From Trachelipus rathkii (taxonomy: Eukaryota; Arthropoda; Malacostraca; Isopoda; Trachelipodidae): a DNA stretch of 64,000 nucleotides. Where the stretch lies: the NCBI GenBank assembly GCA_015478945.1, contig JABUQX010027774.1:1-64000 (forward strand). Reading direction: 5' to 3'. Shown here piece by piece: positions 1-9,482 of this stretch; position 1 is the stretch's first letter; the number at the start of each line of letters is the position of its first letter. Made by a program: the position numbers and the translations under genes. The notes below the pieces were generated by a model. That model did not search any database, was not told the origin of the DNA, and was given only the letters and a program-made list of their open reading frames with translations.

Positions 1-521
1 GTCATGACTCCAGTAAGTATTTTATATATGGTTGGTAAGCATGTGATTGGGCGGTATTTGCTCGCTAATTCTGTTTCTTCATTTTTTGGAATTAATGATG
101 TAATTCCACTAGTGAGCCATTCTGGAATTTCTTCTTGTTTTTCTATTAGTTTGTTAAAACTCTCTGTTAGAGGTTTTATTAGTACTTTTAGTTTCTTTAA
201 CCATACATTATGTACTTGATCTTTTCCTGGTGCTTTCCAACTTCCACTCCTTTTAATAGTACTTTTTACTTCATTTTCTGTAATTCTTCCACCTTCCATT
301 GGTATAATCGCTGTTATTTGGGGGTTGTCTACCATTTCTCTTTTCCACTCGGCCTCATTATTAGGATTAACTTCACTTTCATAAATTTCCTTCCAAAATC
401 GCTCAACTTCTTCTTTAGGTGGTGGTTTTTCTACTTTAATCGTATCCTTTCTTAATTCTCTATAAAGTTTTGCCGGGTTCTCTCTAAATATTCTATTCTG
501 TATTTTTCTTTTTCTGTTTTT
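1..521 (-). pseudogene. Copy A reverse transcriptase, N-terminal motifs (partial)
   Basis: The minus-strand translation contains SWKAPGKDQVHNVWLK (about 190-240), then WLTSGITSLIPK and KYRPITCLPTIYKILTG towards position 1. These are the standard early fingers motifs of non-LTR reverse transcriptases (xWKAPGPDxVxxxW and YRPITxLxxxYK). The catalytic motifs A and C lie beyond the window edge. The RT would copy the element RNA at the nicked target by target-primed reverse transcription. The segment is cut off by the window, not by an observed deletion. Confidence 0.8.
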
Positions 522-1483
522 TCATTTTCTTTTGTCTTTTTTTTTTTTAACCATTATTTTAAGTATTAGTTTTCTTCTTCTAATTGCATGCACAAGTGGG
601 TCCCCATTTTCCACCCTCTCTCTATATAGTAAATTCTGCACTTTTCTTCTTGTGGTGGTGGCAGTAACTTCTCCATTTTGGAATGCAGACAGCATTGATA
701 TTTCTTTTCTTAGGTTTTCTATTTCTTTATCCATTCTGATTTTCCAGGGTGGTTTTATTTCTCTTTGTTTAGTTCTATTTGTTTTTATAGTTCCTTTGGT
801 TTTAATTCCTAATGTGTCCGCTATTGCTCTAGCAGTAGCATAATATAGCCGGTTTATTTCAGTGATATCACAATTTGGTGGTATAATCCGGGGAAGCATT
901 CTGTCAGCAATTCCTGCATATTTATTTAGAAGCCTGTAATTACTGATCTTGTTTATTCTTAACCTTTTTTCTATTCCTAGATGAATATCTTCCTCCCTAT
1001 AATGGGATATTTTAACCAACAATTCTTCTTCACTCTCGTCATTGTTATTTGGTTCTTCTTGTGTTGGATTTTGAATATTACCAATTCTTTCATTTTCTCT
1101 TTCATCATTTATCTGTTCTTCATCTGGATTTGTTTCCACTTCATCATCTGTATAGTTTATTTCATCTTCACTACTAAGACTACTTTCTCCCGATTCTTGG
1201 TCCTCAATTTCCCAGGTTTCATATACTTTTCATCGAACACTATCATTTCAAATTCTTCTGGTTTCTCTTGTTCCTGTTCCACATTTTCTTCTATATTACA
1301 ATTTATTTCTGATAATTTATGTATTTTTTCTTTTTCATTATCTGGCATACCAGCAGTTTTCATTTCCCTTTTCTTTCCTTTTACTGAGTCATTTTGTATT
1401 TTTTTCTTGGTGTTCTTATTTCTAATTTTTCGTTGATTTCTTCTACCAACTACTTTTAGTTGTTTAATTCTAACCATTTTCAA
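522..1483 (-). pseudogene. Copy A ORF: linker between Myb-like region and RT
   Basis: Two overlapping minus-strand frames (1483-1157 and 1139-522) together continue the copy A protein, with a frameshift near 1190. The first part is very acidic and Glu/Asn-rich. The second part contains LRINKISNYRLLNKYAGI, then NRLYYATARAIADTLG, both of which align with copy C (LRINKINDYFGMNKQIGI and NRLYYAVGRAIADNMG). The frame stops at 522 just beyond an almost unbroken T tract at about 533-550, and the protein clearly continues in another frame. That makes a homopolymer indel the likely cause of the break, whether mutational or from sequencing. Function is unknown; the conserved block before the RT may correspond to the RNA-binding region of R2 proteins. 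Confidence 0.65.
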
Positions 1484-2213
1484 CTATGTTTAATGCTTTC
1501 CCTTTTATTAATTCAATTTCTTCATAAGATGGTAGTGTAGCCTTCGTTTTTCTTTGTTCCTGCCTCTTTCTGTCTTTTACATAATTCTGAATTGCTTGTT
1601 TTTGATTAACCATTTGTTTTCTACTGACCTGATTATAAACTTCTCCGAATCGATATTCCATGAAGTCATTTGAGGAGAATATTTTTTCTTTCACTACCCA
1701 CTTCCATATTTCACTCATGTTGGTTTTTCTTGGTATAAATTCTCCAATAAAATAACTTTCCATTAAAAATTCATTCCTTTCGTACGTCCAAATCCATCGG
1801 TCTTCGCATATATTCCTTCCCTCAAGATATTCATTCACTTCTTCTTTAATCTGCTTTATCTGTTCTTCAGTTATTGGAGTTTTGCCGATTCTAATATTAG
1901 TAGCTATGCTACTGAATCTACTACTTGGTGTTGTTTCCACCTTTCTTTCATCTACTATTGCTCTTTTTAATAGCATTTCTTTTGTTCTTTCCAGAGTACC
2001 TTTTTTTGGAAATTTATTATGGCTACTATATGTATAGCACCACAAAATTTCTAGTTTTTCTTCCTCGGACCATTGAATCTTTTTTCCTCCTCGAAGATTC
2101 GAGGTGTAACATCTTTTACTTTTTGATGGTTCTTGCAGACTGGGGTCGGTATTGCACCCACCAGACAGCCTACTTAATGGAAGGTCTGTTTCTGGATCCT
2201 TCTCAGATCCCGT
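1470..2213 (-). pseudogene. Copy A ORF: N-terminal Myb-like DNA-binding region
   Basis: The open frame starts just after an in-frame TAA close to the 5' junction and stays open to 1470. Near its start it reads IQWSEEEKLEILWCY, which resembles the first helix of a Myb/SANT domain; R2-clade elements use N-terminal zinc-finger and Myb domains to bind their target site. A second Trp/Tyr-rich stretch (WIWTYERNEFLMESYF) follows, then a Lys/Arg-rich segment ending KATLPSYEEIELIK. The same landmarks recur, diverged, in copy C (ATLPTNEDLKNIKEQ there). The Myb assignment rests on spacing and Trp positions only and is tentative. No classical CCHH finger is visible in this N-terminus, either because of the 5' truncation or because the family lacks one. 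Confidence 0.65.
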
Positions 2214-2225
2214 TACTTATCCCGT

Positions 2226-2395
2226 TATATTTTGATGTTTAAGCATGTGTTTTTTTAAGTTTCCTTTTATATTACACTCATAGTCACACTCAGAACACTT
2301 GAGCAATTTTATATTTTGATGTGTAAGAATGTGTAATCTAAGACTACTTTTGCGATTACACCCATAGCTACACTCAGAACATTTAAATAATTTTA
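2226..2395 (-). repeat. Two C2H2 zinc-finger units between copies A and B
   Basis: Two 84-bp units encode fingers of the form C-x2-C-x12-H-x3-H. The upstream one reads CSECSYGC...HILTH and the downstream one CSECDYEC...HMLKH, joined by the linker QNIKLLK. The upstream edge is the poly-A end of copy B and the downstream edge is the 5' end of copy A, both at the QNI/KLF linker. The fragment is in frame across both units and runs two codons into copy A before a TAA stop. It is part of the interrupted zinc-finger gene that begins near 10,293. Confidence 0.85.
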
Positions 2396-2460
2396 TTTTT
2401 TTTTTTTTTTTTTTTTTTTAAACTCCTTTATTAAGGGTATATATATTTTCCTTTATGGGA

Positions 2461-2493
2461 TTGTTCGGGATCAAACCTTGATCCTAAGAACAA
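2461..2493 (-). promoter_or_regulatory. Copy B 3' UTR hairpin
   Basis: In the minus-strand 3' UTR the segment folds as outer stem TTGTTC/GAACAA, an asymmetric internal loop (TTA opposite C), inner stem GGATCAA/TTGATCC and a 3-nt loop. Copy C has the same architecture with different stem bases. It sits just upstream of the poly-A tail, where RTs of this type bind their template RNA. Confidence 0.7.
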
Positions 2494-2521
2494 CCCTCAT
2501 AATTTTCCCTTCTTCGGTGTC

Positions 2522-3607
2522 TCATCGATACCCCAGCACAGTTCTTAGTATGCTTAAACTCTTCTTGATTACTGTCATACTCAGCTCCAGTGTGGATACC
2601 TTTACCGGGAGTCTCTCGAGATGTTTTTCTAGGCTCTTTTTTATTGTTCCCGAAGCACCCACAATCACTGGAACTATTTCAATTATATCTATATTCCACA
2701 ATCTCCTTAGTTCGTATTTTAACCTTTGGTATTTCATTTCTTTTTCAATTTCGTAGGCCGAGACTCTTCCATCCCACGGGACTCCGACCTCTATAATCAA
2801 GCATTTATTTTCAGTTTTGTTATAGATGACTATATCTGGTTTGTTATGAGTGACTTGTGCGTCGGTTGGTATGTTGTAATCATATAGTATTAAGACTCTG
2901 TTGTTTTCCTCTATATTGTTTGGGTTATGTTCCCAGTGGTTTACTGTATTTACTTCTATTTCAAATTTTCTGCATAATCTATAATGGATCAGTCTGCAAA
3001 TGTTGTTGTGTCTTTCTGTGTATGTGCCCTTCTGCAGCAAAAACTTACACTCAGATAGTATGTGACATACTGATTCCGACCCTCCACTGCACATTCTGCA
3101 TTTGTCCGTTATGTTTTGCCCTTCTATGTGTTTTTTGAACCAGTTAGTCCTGAGGGCCTGATCTTGGGCTGCTAGGATGGTTCTTTCATCTTCACTTTTT
3201 AGCCATCCTTTTATCATTACTTCATTTGATTTGTACGTGTCAATGAAGGCTTCATCCAGTATGTTTTTATGGTGTTTGGCAAATGTGTGATTTTTCCATT
3301 GTTCTAGATTTGCTTCTTCTCTTTTCTCTTTGTATGTCATCTTAGCATTCTTTATTTCTCTCTCCAAACTTTCATTGTTTCTGCCTTCTCCATCAAATCT
3401 CACATCTCTTAGGTAATCATTCATTTTTTTTATAATTGATGTTGTAGAAGGTTTCAAGTTTTTATGTTCATGCACCCATCCAATGAATCTTCCATCATTG
3501 CCCTTCAAATATTTCCCAATTCCTATTATTTCAGATTTGTATATTATATCTATTGTAGGTACTCCCATTCCTCCTTTTTTCTGGATACATGTATCCGTGG
3601 TACACAT
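2522..3607 (-). pseudogene. Copy B CCHC knuckle and restriction-like endonuclease
   Basis: The frame encodes a Lys-rich segment, then a CCHC knuckle, CRMCSGGSESVCHILSEC (C-x2-C-x8-H-x4-C). It is followed by the R2-type endonuclease core: NKPDIVIYNKTENKCLIIEVG, in which the PD and downstream E/D match the PD-(D/E)xK nuclease pattern, and EIEKEMKYQRLKYELRRLW. The last conserved block is IVPVIVGASGTIKKSL. In R2-clade elements this endonuclease nicks the target DNA and gives the element its site specificity. The C-terminus ends at 2522, about 100 bp before the poly-A tail. All these landmarks reappear in copies C and D. Confidence 0.9.
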
Positions 3608-4245
3608 TGGTTTTTATAGGTCATCTTATGTGCGTGCAGCATTTTTCTGGTCATAACATCCAGCTTGTTTAAGTCTTCCTGCATCCAGTCGATGATCCCA
3701 AAACCATATGAGAGTACCGGGATCGCCAAGGTGTTAATGGCTTGCATCTTGTTTCTGGGGTTCAATTCTGTTTTTAAGATTAATTTTAATCTTCTCCTAT
3801 ATTCCTTTTTTATTTTTCCCTTCATTATGTTGTTTTCTATTTTTTCTGACTCTTCTATTCCGAGATATTTATACGTGCGTTCTTGTTCTAACTCTTTAAT
3901 TATATCTCCTTCAATTTCTATGTTCTCACTTTCTATTCTTCTGCCTTTCTTGAGTAGCACAAACGCACATTTGTCAAGCCCAAATTCCATGCATATGTCA
4001 TTAGAAAACCTTTTTACGATTTCTATTTGTTTAATGGTTTCTTCTCTATTTGACGAGTAGAGTTTCAAGTCGTCCATATAGAATAGGTGGGAAATTATTT
4101 TGGGTTTCTTCTCGTTTCTCGAATTTATACGATATCCATTCTGCAAACCATTAATTAAAGCACTCAGAGGATTTATGGCGAGCACAAATATTAAGGGGGA
4201 GATGGAGTCTCCCTGGAATATTCCTCGTTTAATTTTTACTTCTTC
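3550..4245 (-). pseudogene. Copy B reverse transcriptase, palm C-half and thumb
   Basis: The reading frame contains IKRGIFQGDSISPLIF (RT motif B region), LFYMDDLKLY (motif C, the YMDD catalytic pair) and FGLDKCAFVLLKKGRR (motif D). A thumb-like region follows (YKYLGIEESEKIENN). Motif A is absent because of the 5' truncation. The frame is open upstream into the zinc-finger array, giving a 340-residue chimeric ORF (3550-4572) of three to four fingers plus RT. A frameshift near 3600 separates it from the endonuclease frame. The retained catalytic Asp pair cannot work without motif A, so this copy is dead as a polymerase. Confidence 0.9.
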
Positions 4246-4924
4246 TATGTTTTGATGCGTAAGCATGTGTAATCTTAAGCTTCTTTTATAATTACACTCA
4301 TAGTCACACTCAGAGCATTTAAATAATTTTATATTTTGATGCGTAAGCATGTGTCTTTTTAAGCTTCCTTTATGATTACACTCATAGCCACACTCAAAAC
4401 ATTTAAATAATTTTATATTTTGATGCGTAAGCACAAGCATGTGCGTTTTTAAGTTTCCTTTATGATTACACTCATAGCCACACTCAAAACATTTAAATAA
4501 TTTTATATTTTGATGCGTAAGCATGTGCGATTTCAGGTGTCCTTTCCGATTTACACTCATAGCCACACTCAAACAATTTTAAATAATTTTTGTATTTTGA
4601 TTGCGTAAAGCATGTGTAATTTTAAGCTTCTTTTATGATTAACTCATAGCCACAGTCAGAACATTTAAATAATTTTATATTTTGATGCGTAAGCATATGC
4701 AATTTTAAGCTTCCTTTCTGATTACACTCATAGTCACACTCAGAACATTTAAATAATTTTATATTTTGATGCGCAAGCATGTGTAATTTTAAGCTAATTT
4801 TATGATTACACTCATAGCCACACTCAGAACATTTAAATAATTTTATATTTTTATGTTTAAGCATGTGTAATCTTAAGCTTCCTTTCTCATTACACTCATA
4901 GTCACACTCAGAACATTTAAATAA
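4246..4924 (-). repeat. Eight C2H2 zinc-finger units between copies B and C
   Basis: Eight 84-bp minus-strand units follow the pattern KLFKC-x2-C-(D/G)YECN...L...H-x3-H-QNI, with the linker QNIKLFK replacing the classical TGEKPFK. In order from 4924 down, units 1-3 are intact, unit 4 lost 2 bp and frameshifts, unit 5 has several 1-bp insertions, unit 6 carries a 6-bp insertion (HMLVLTH), and units 7-8 are intact. The nucleotide sequence is nearly uniform except at codons for helix contact positions. The Phe usual between the second Cys and the helix is Cys here (YEC). A zinc-finger protein of this kind would bind DNA in the nucleus, but this stretch cannot be translated end to end as written. 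Confidence 0.9.
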
Positions 4925-4976
4925 TTTTTTTTTTCTCCCTTTTAAGGGGTTTCGGAGATCTATAGGTATTTAGATC

Positions 4977-6074
4977 TTAGATGTCCGTGGTCAACCCTTG
5001 ACCATAAGGACCCCAATTCCAAAAAAAAAAAAAAAAGGGAAATTTTTTTTTTTTTACCCCAAAATGTATCGGAAAAAGTCGCAAGATTGCTATGCTTTTC
5101 CTTACAACTATTACGCTCATATTCCAGTGTGTTGGACGATACCTGGAGCTTCCCTCAGATGTTTTTATGAGACGCTCTTCTTTATTACCCGGTCCGTTCC
5201 AACTATTAATTGGAATCACCAACGAATGTCATTGGTGTCCACATTCTTCTTATTTCGTGTTTTTGAGTCTTTGATATTTTACCTCCTTTTCTATTTCATA
5301 TGCCACCACGTTATTATCATTTGGGACTCCCACTTCTATTATATAGCACTTTTGATCCCTTTTGTCCTTAACTACAATGTCCGGTCTATTATGGGTGACT
5401 GCTACATCCGTTGGGATGACAGAATCATAGAGTAGCAGCACCTCTTCATTTTCTTCTATTTCTGGGGGATTGTGTTTCCAGTAGTTGACCGCTTCTGTCC
5501 TGATGTTATACTTTTGGCAATTTAAAATGGATCAACTTGCAGATGGTGTTATGCCTTTCAGTGTATAGTTTTTTTTTTTAGAAGAATCTGACATCCTGCT
5601 AGAATGTGAGGGACTGATTCTGTGTCTCGTTCACACATTCTACATATGTCGCTGATGCTCTCCCTTTCTATATGCCTTCGATGCCATCTTGTCCTAATTG
5701 TTTTATCTTGAGCAGCTATAATCACTCTTTCCTCTTCTGCTTGCAATCGTCCCCTCGTGAGTATCTCCACTGATTTTTCCTTATCTATATAACTTTCATC
5801 AATGATTTTCTTATATTCTTTTGCCATTGCTTGTTGTCTCCACTGGTTTATATGTTTCTTCTTCCTTTCTGCTTCGAATTTGTCTTTTAATATTTTTGTC
5901 TTTTCCTTTTGCGTTTTTTCTTCCCACCTTAGACCTTGTTCCACTCTGATGTTGTTCGCATTCATGTAATCCGTTTTCTTTTTCATTAGTGAAGTTGTTG
6001 TTGGTTTGCCCCTTTTCATGTTGATACACCCACTGGAGGAACTTGTTTTCTGCGCTTTCCAGGTATTGGCCCAA
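4977..6074 (-). pseudogene. Copy C CCHC knuckle and restriction-like endonuclease
   Basis: Several frames together give the C-terminal half of the element protein. Frame 6074-5558 holds a Lys-rich segment and the knuckle CRMCERDTESVPHILAGC (C-x2-C-x8-H-x4-C). Frame 5441-5250 holds the endonuclease core NRPDIVVKDKRDQKCYIIEVG with the PD...E pattern. Frame 5222-4977 holds the C-terminal tail. Breaks fall near T runs (5570-5578) and near 5240. In R2-type elements this domain cleaves the target DNA and releases the 3'-OH that primes reverse transcription. Retention of both catalytic acids in copies B and C argues that target cleavage was under selection. Confidence 0.85.
4983..5011 (-). promoter_or_regulatory. 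Copy C 3' UTR hairpin
   Basis: The minus strand folds as GTCC/GGAC outer stem, the same TTA-versus-C internal loop as copy B, inner stem TGGTCAA/TTGACCA and a GGG loop. Relative to copy B, stem bases differ on both sides so that pairing is kept. It lies in the 3' UTR upstream of the poly-A end. Confidence 0.7.
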
Positions 6075-6241
6075 CCCTATTATTTCTCTTTTGTATATAT
6101 ATAGTCTATCTCCACCAACCCCATGCCTCCTTCTCTACGTTTCGTGTACATTCTAGACAAAATATGTCCCCTATATATCATTTTGTGGGCATTTAACATT
6201 TTTCTTGTTTTAATATCAATTCTATTAAGATCTTCCTGGAA

Positions 6242-6808
6242 CTAGTCTATCACTCCGCAACTGTACAGGATGACAGGTACAACTAGTGTCTTAATGGCCT
6301 CTATTTTGTTTTTAGCACTTAATTTTAATATTGCTTTGGTTCTTTTTAAATATTCTTTCTCCAGCTTCTCTTTCATCAACTTATGTTCTACCTTCTCCGA
6401 TTCCTCCACTCCAAGATATTTATAAGTGTTTTCCTGCTCCAATTGCCTTATGATGGTGTCATCTATCGTGATGTTTTCACTCTCCGTTCTTCTCCCTTTC
6501 CTGAGTGTAAGGAAAGCACACTTATCCAGACCAAACTCCATACATATATCTTCGGAGAACTTCTTCACTACCTCCACCTGCTTAATTGTCTCTTGTCTGT
6601 TTGGGGCATATAATTTTAAGTCATCCATATAAAACAGGTGTGAAATTAATTTGCTCGATTTTTCGTTACGTGGGTTTATTCTATATCCGTTTTGTAATTT
6701 GTTTATTAAATTGCTCAAAGGGTTAATGGCCAAAATGAAGAGCAGTGGAGATAACGAATCCCCTTGGAATATACCTCTTTTTATGTTGATTTTTTCCAAC
6801 TCAATCAA
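6242..6808 (-). pseudogene. Copy C reverse transcriptase C-half
   Basis: The frame starts inside the RT with INIKRGIFQGDSLSPLLF (motif B), followed by LFYMDDLKLYAPNRQE (motif C, YMDD) and MEFGLDKCAFLTLRKGRR (motif D). The thumb follows (YKYLGVEESEKVEHKL). It matches copy B closely over the whole length but with many substitutions. It is separated from the motif A frame by about 75 bp containing frameshifts, and from the endonuclease by a stop at 6242. Together with 6884-8644 all catalytic RT motifs are present, so the original element was RT-competent. Confidence 0.88.
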
Positions 6809-6883
6809 TCCCTTCTCATCATTTGGGATGGCAATTTACCCTCCATTGTCTCATTCCTTCTTTAACAAAATCTACTATTTTTT

Positions 6884-8644
6884 TTAACTTATTTTGTATA
6901 TTTTTAAAACTTCTAGTATCCAGCTATGGGGAACACTGTCGTATGCCTTCTTATAATCTATCCAGGTCATGCTAAGATGTTTCTGGTTCCTCCAACTATT
7001 TTCAAGGATCATTTTGTTGATCAACAATTGATCTTTTGTGCCCATGCTATTTCTGATGCTCCCTTTCTGTTCTTCATTTATTATATTATTATTCTCTACA
7101 TGTTTGTATATTCTAGATGCTATTATTGATGTTAGTGTTTTGTAGATGGTAGGTAAACATGTTATAGGTCTGTATTTTGTTGGGTTTTTGGTTTCTTCAG
7201 ATTTTGGTATGAGGTTGGTGTCTCCTATTGTCAGCCACTCTGGAATGGCTTCTCTTCCATTTAACAATCTGTTTATGCACTTTGTTAGGGGGCTGATAAG
7301 TACTGTAACCTTCTTTAGCCACACATTCTGAACTTTATCAGGTCCAGGTGCTTTCCAGTTATTAAGCTTCACGAGGACGTCCTTTACTTCTTTCTGACTT
7401 ATTTCCCCAAATTCCATTTCATCAATATTATTTATTTGTGGGTCATTCACTATTTCTTCCTTCCACTCCGCTTCATTGTTATGATGTCTTTCGTTTTCGT
7501 AGATGTTTTTCCACACTCTTTCAATCTCCTCTTTTCTTGGAGGTTCAGTCACTTTAATTTCATCGTTTCTCAATTTTCTGTACAACCTTCCAGGATCTTG
7601 CTTAAACATTCGATTTTGTTCTTTTTGTTTTTCGTTTCGTTCATATCTTTTTAATCTTTTACTTTTTGCTGCAAGATTCAATTTTCTTCTAGTAATTGCA
7701 TGGATTAATTTATTGCCTTGTCTAACTCTTTCTCTTCTGATTATATTTTGTACTCGTCTTCTTACTGCTTCCGATCTCAACTGACCTCCCTGAAATGACG
7801 TTAAAATGGAAATCTCCTCTCTCAATTTCTGTATTTCTTTCTGTAGTCTTAATTTCCAATGTTTGATTCTCTTTATTCCTGTTCCTCTTCCTTCCTTCAT
7901 CACTCCAACTCCCATGTTATCTGCTATGGCTCGACCTACTGCGTAATATAGTCTGTTGAGTTCTGTAATATCACAATCAATCGGTAATATTCTTGGTAGG
8001 ACTCTGTTGACGATTCCAATCTGTTTGTTCATCCCAAAGTAATCATTTATTTTATTTATTCGGAGTCTTTTATCGATTCCTTCTAACAGATCTATTTCTC
8101 TGTAATGGGCTATTTTCTGTAGCATACCATCAAGTTGTTCTCTTGTATATTGGGTCTCTTCATTCTCTCCCTCATTTCGTATATTTTCCTCATTGTTATT
8201 TTGTTCAATATTCATAGGTTCCTCTGTTCCTTCATCACTTTCGCTTGCTTCATTCTCATTTTCTGATTCCATGAGTTCATTATCTGGTTTTTCGGCTATC
8301 CATAATTCAACTACATCCACTGTTTCTGTCTCCTCTTTGTTGTCTTCAATGTCTCTGAAGGGCAGGGTGTTATGCGTACCATATATTTCCTCCATTTCGT
8401 TACTCTCTTTTTCACCTTCCAGGCTTTTGTTTGCCCTTGTTTTTTTCCTTTCTTTTATTTTCCTATTTCCTTGATACAATGCTCCCCTATTCTCTTGTAT
8501 TTTCTTAATAGTTTCTGGTGTTAATTGGAGATCTTTTTCCATTATTTCTCTTGCTTGTTCTTTTATATTTTTTAGATCTTCATTTGTTGGGAGTGTGGCT
8601 TTTCTTCCTTCTTCGTTTCTTTCTTCTTTTTCTTTCTTTTTCAT
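6884..8644 (-). pseudogene. Copy C linker and reverse transcriptase N-half
   Basis: This 586-residue frame is the longest in the window. The first 150 residues are Lys/Glu-rich, followed by an acidic Asn-rich stretch (EENEASESDEGTEEP region) and the conserved block NRLYYAVGRAIADNMG. An Arg/Lys-rich RNA-binding-like segment (about residues 250-360) comes next. The RT begins with NWKAPGPDKVQNVWLKK, LIPKSEETKNPTKYRPITCL and the catalytic motif A, WIDYKKAYDSVPHSW, whose Asp is the first metal ligand. The frame ends at 6884 just after motif A; the palm continues in the next frame. The codon after 8644 is not the true start, because homology to copy A extends upstream. Confidence 0.88.
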
Positions 8645-8652
8645 AATTTAGG

Positions 8653-9284
8653 ATGGTCTGTTTTTAACTAATCATTTTTTCCCTGTCTATCCGATTATAG
8701 TTTTGTTTGAGTCTATATTCCATATAATAGTTAGTGCTAATTACTTTCCTTTAATTATTATTCACAAGAATACCGTTTTTTCTTTCCTTTTCTCGGGATA
8801 AGCTTCTTATAGTAGCACTTCATTAGATTATTTTTCCCGAGTTCTAGTACATTTTGCGAACACAGGGCTACGTGAATATCTGGCCAGACATCATATACGT
8901 CATGAGGTCCATCTTCACTTCTGTCCTCAACATCAATTGCTCTCGCACATGCAACCGCTGCTGAAAAATAATACGCGTTTTTAACACATTGGTGGCTTAT
9001 TACTTAGAACCTCGCACTGGTTTTTCTTTCTTCCAATTTGTCTTGTCTATAATGTTTCTTTGTTTAACATAGCTCTTGGCTCTTACCTTGTGTCTTTTTT
9101 GGGGAAAATACTGTGTCTGCTGTAAGTGACACACCAAAATATTTTTATTACTATTTCTTCCACCGTATATGACCAATTCTTTTAACGCACCTCTACGATG
9201 TGGGTCAATACTATTTTTCTTGTTATGATTTGATGTTCTGGTGAGTCTGGGATACTCTGTCGAACACTCGTCTGCGAGCTCCAC
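8653..9284 (-). pseudogene. Copy C N-terminal region (Myb-like, broken)
   Basis: The minus-strand frames 9284-9000 and about 9000-8753 contain ILVCHLQQTQYFPQKRHK...RNIID and NNLMKCYYKKLIPRK. These align with copy A's EILWCYTYSSHNKFPKKG...RAIVD and NEFLMESYFIGEFIPRK. A further block near 8700 (YYMEYRLKQNYNRIDREK) aligns with copy A's DFMEYRFGEVYNQVSRK. This identifies the region as the same N-terminal DNA-binding part of the retrotransposon protein. Stops near 9000 and 8753 and a frame change before 8644 disrupt it. The key Trp of the first Myb-like helix is not evident here, so either it has been lost or the Myb reading of copy A is too generous. Confidence 0.55.
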
Positions 9285-9482
9285 TGTGTGAAGTTTGAGC
9301 TTGGGTCTTAGTAGCTCTCAAACCTTTTTTGGTTTGATTTCTGCGTTCGAGAGATAGGGTGATTCGCTCATTCGAGCTCCGTCCCCCCTCACCTCTCTCT
9401 CCCAATGAGGAAGGGCCGGCACCAGGACTTCCGATTTCCTGGCATGTTTTATTCATATTTTTTCTATTCATGAGTTTTCTCA

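Larger units (their letters stand above)
1..2225 (-). mobile_element. R2-type (RLE) non-LTR retrotransposon, copy A, 5' portion
   Basis: The minus strand carries the 5' half of a non-LTR retrotransposon that runs off the left edge of the window. Reading from 2225 down, it encodes a Myb-like N-terminal region, an acidic then basic linker, and the first reverse transcriptase motifs. The 5' boundary is sharp: the zinc-finger repeat ends ...CATCAAAATATA and the element starts ACGGGATAAG at 2225. It lacks the GC-rich 5' leader seen in copy C, so it is probably 5'-truncated near the start of the ORF. The 3' half, including the endonuclease, lies outside the window. Its protein is clearly homologous to copy C but diverged, so the two are separate subfamilies rather than recent duplicates. 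Confidence 0.85.
2396..4245 (-). mobile_element. R2-type retrotransposon, copy B (5'-truncated)
   Basis: A 1.85-kb minus-strand insertion starts inside the RT (just before the IKRGIFQGDS motif) and ends in a 24-nt poly-A tail (T run 2396-2419 on the plus strand). It encodes the RT C-terminal half, the thumb, a CCHC knuckle and the endonuclease. Both flanks are zinc-finger repeat: THQNI immediately upstream and KLFKC immediately downstream of the tail. Severe 5' truncation plus a precise 3' end with poly-A is the signature of target-primed reverse transcription. It is the least damaged copy for the endonuclease part, with a single obvious frameshift. Confidence 0.9.

Noticed and set aside
4..8474. 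Plus-strand ORFs across the first 8.5 kb
   Set aside because: They are shadows of the minus-strand retrotransposon and zinc-finger frames; their composition is that of antisense Lys/Glu-rich coding (Phe/Ser/Leu-rich).
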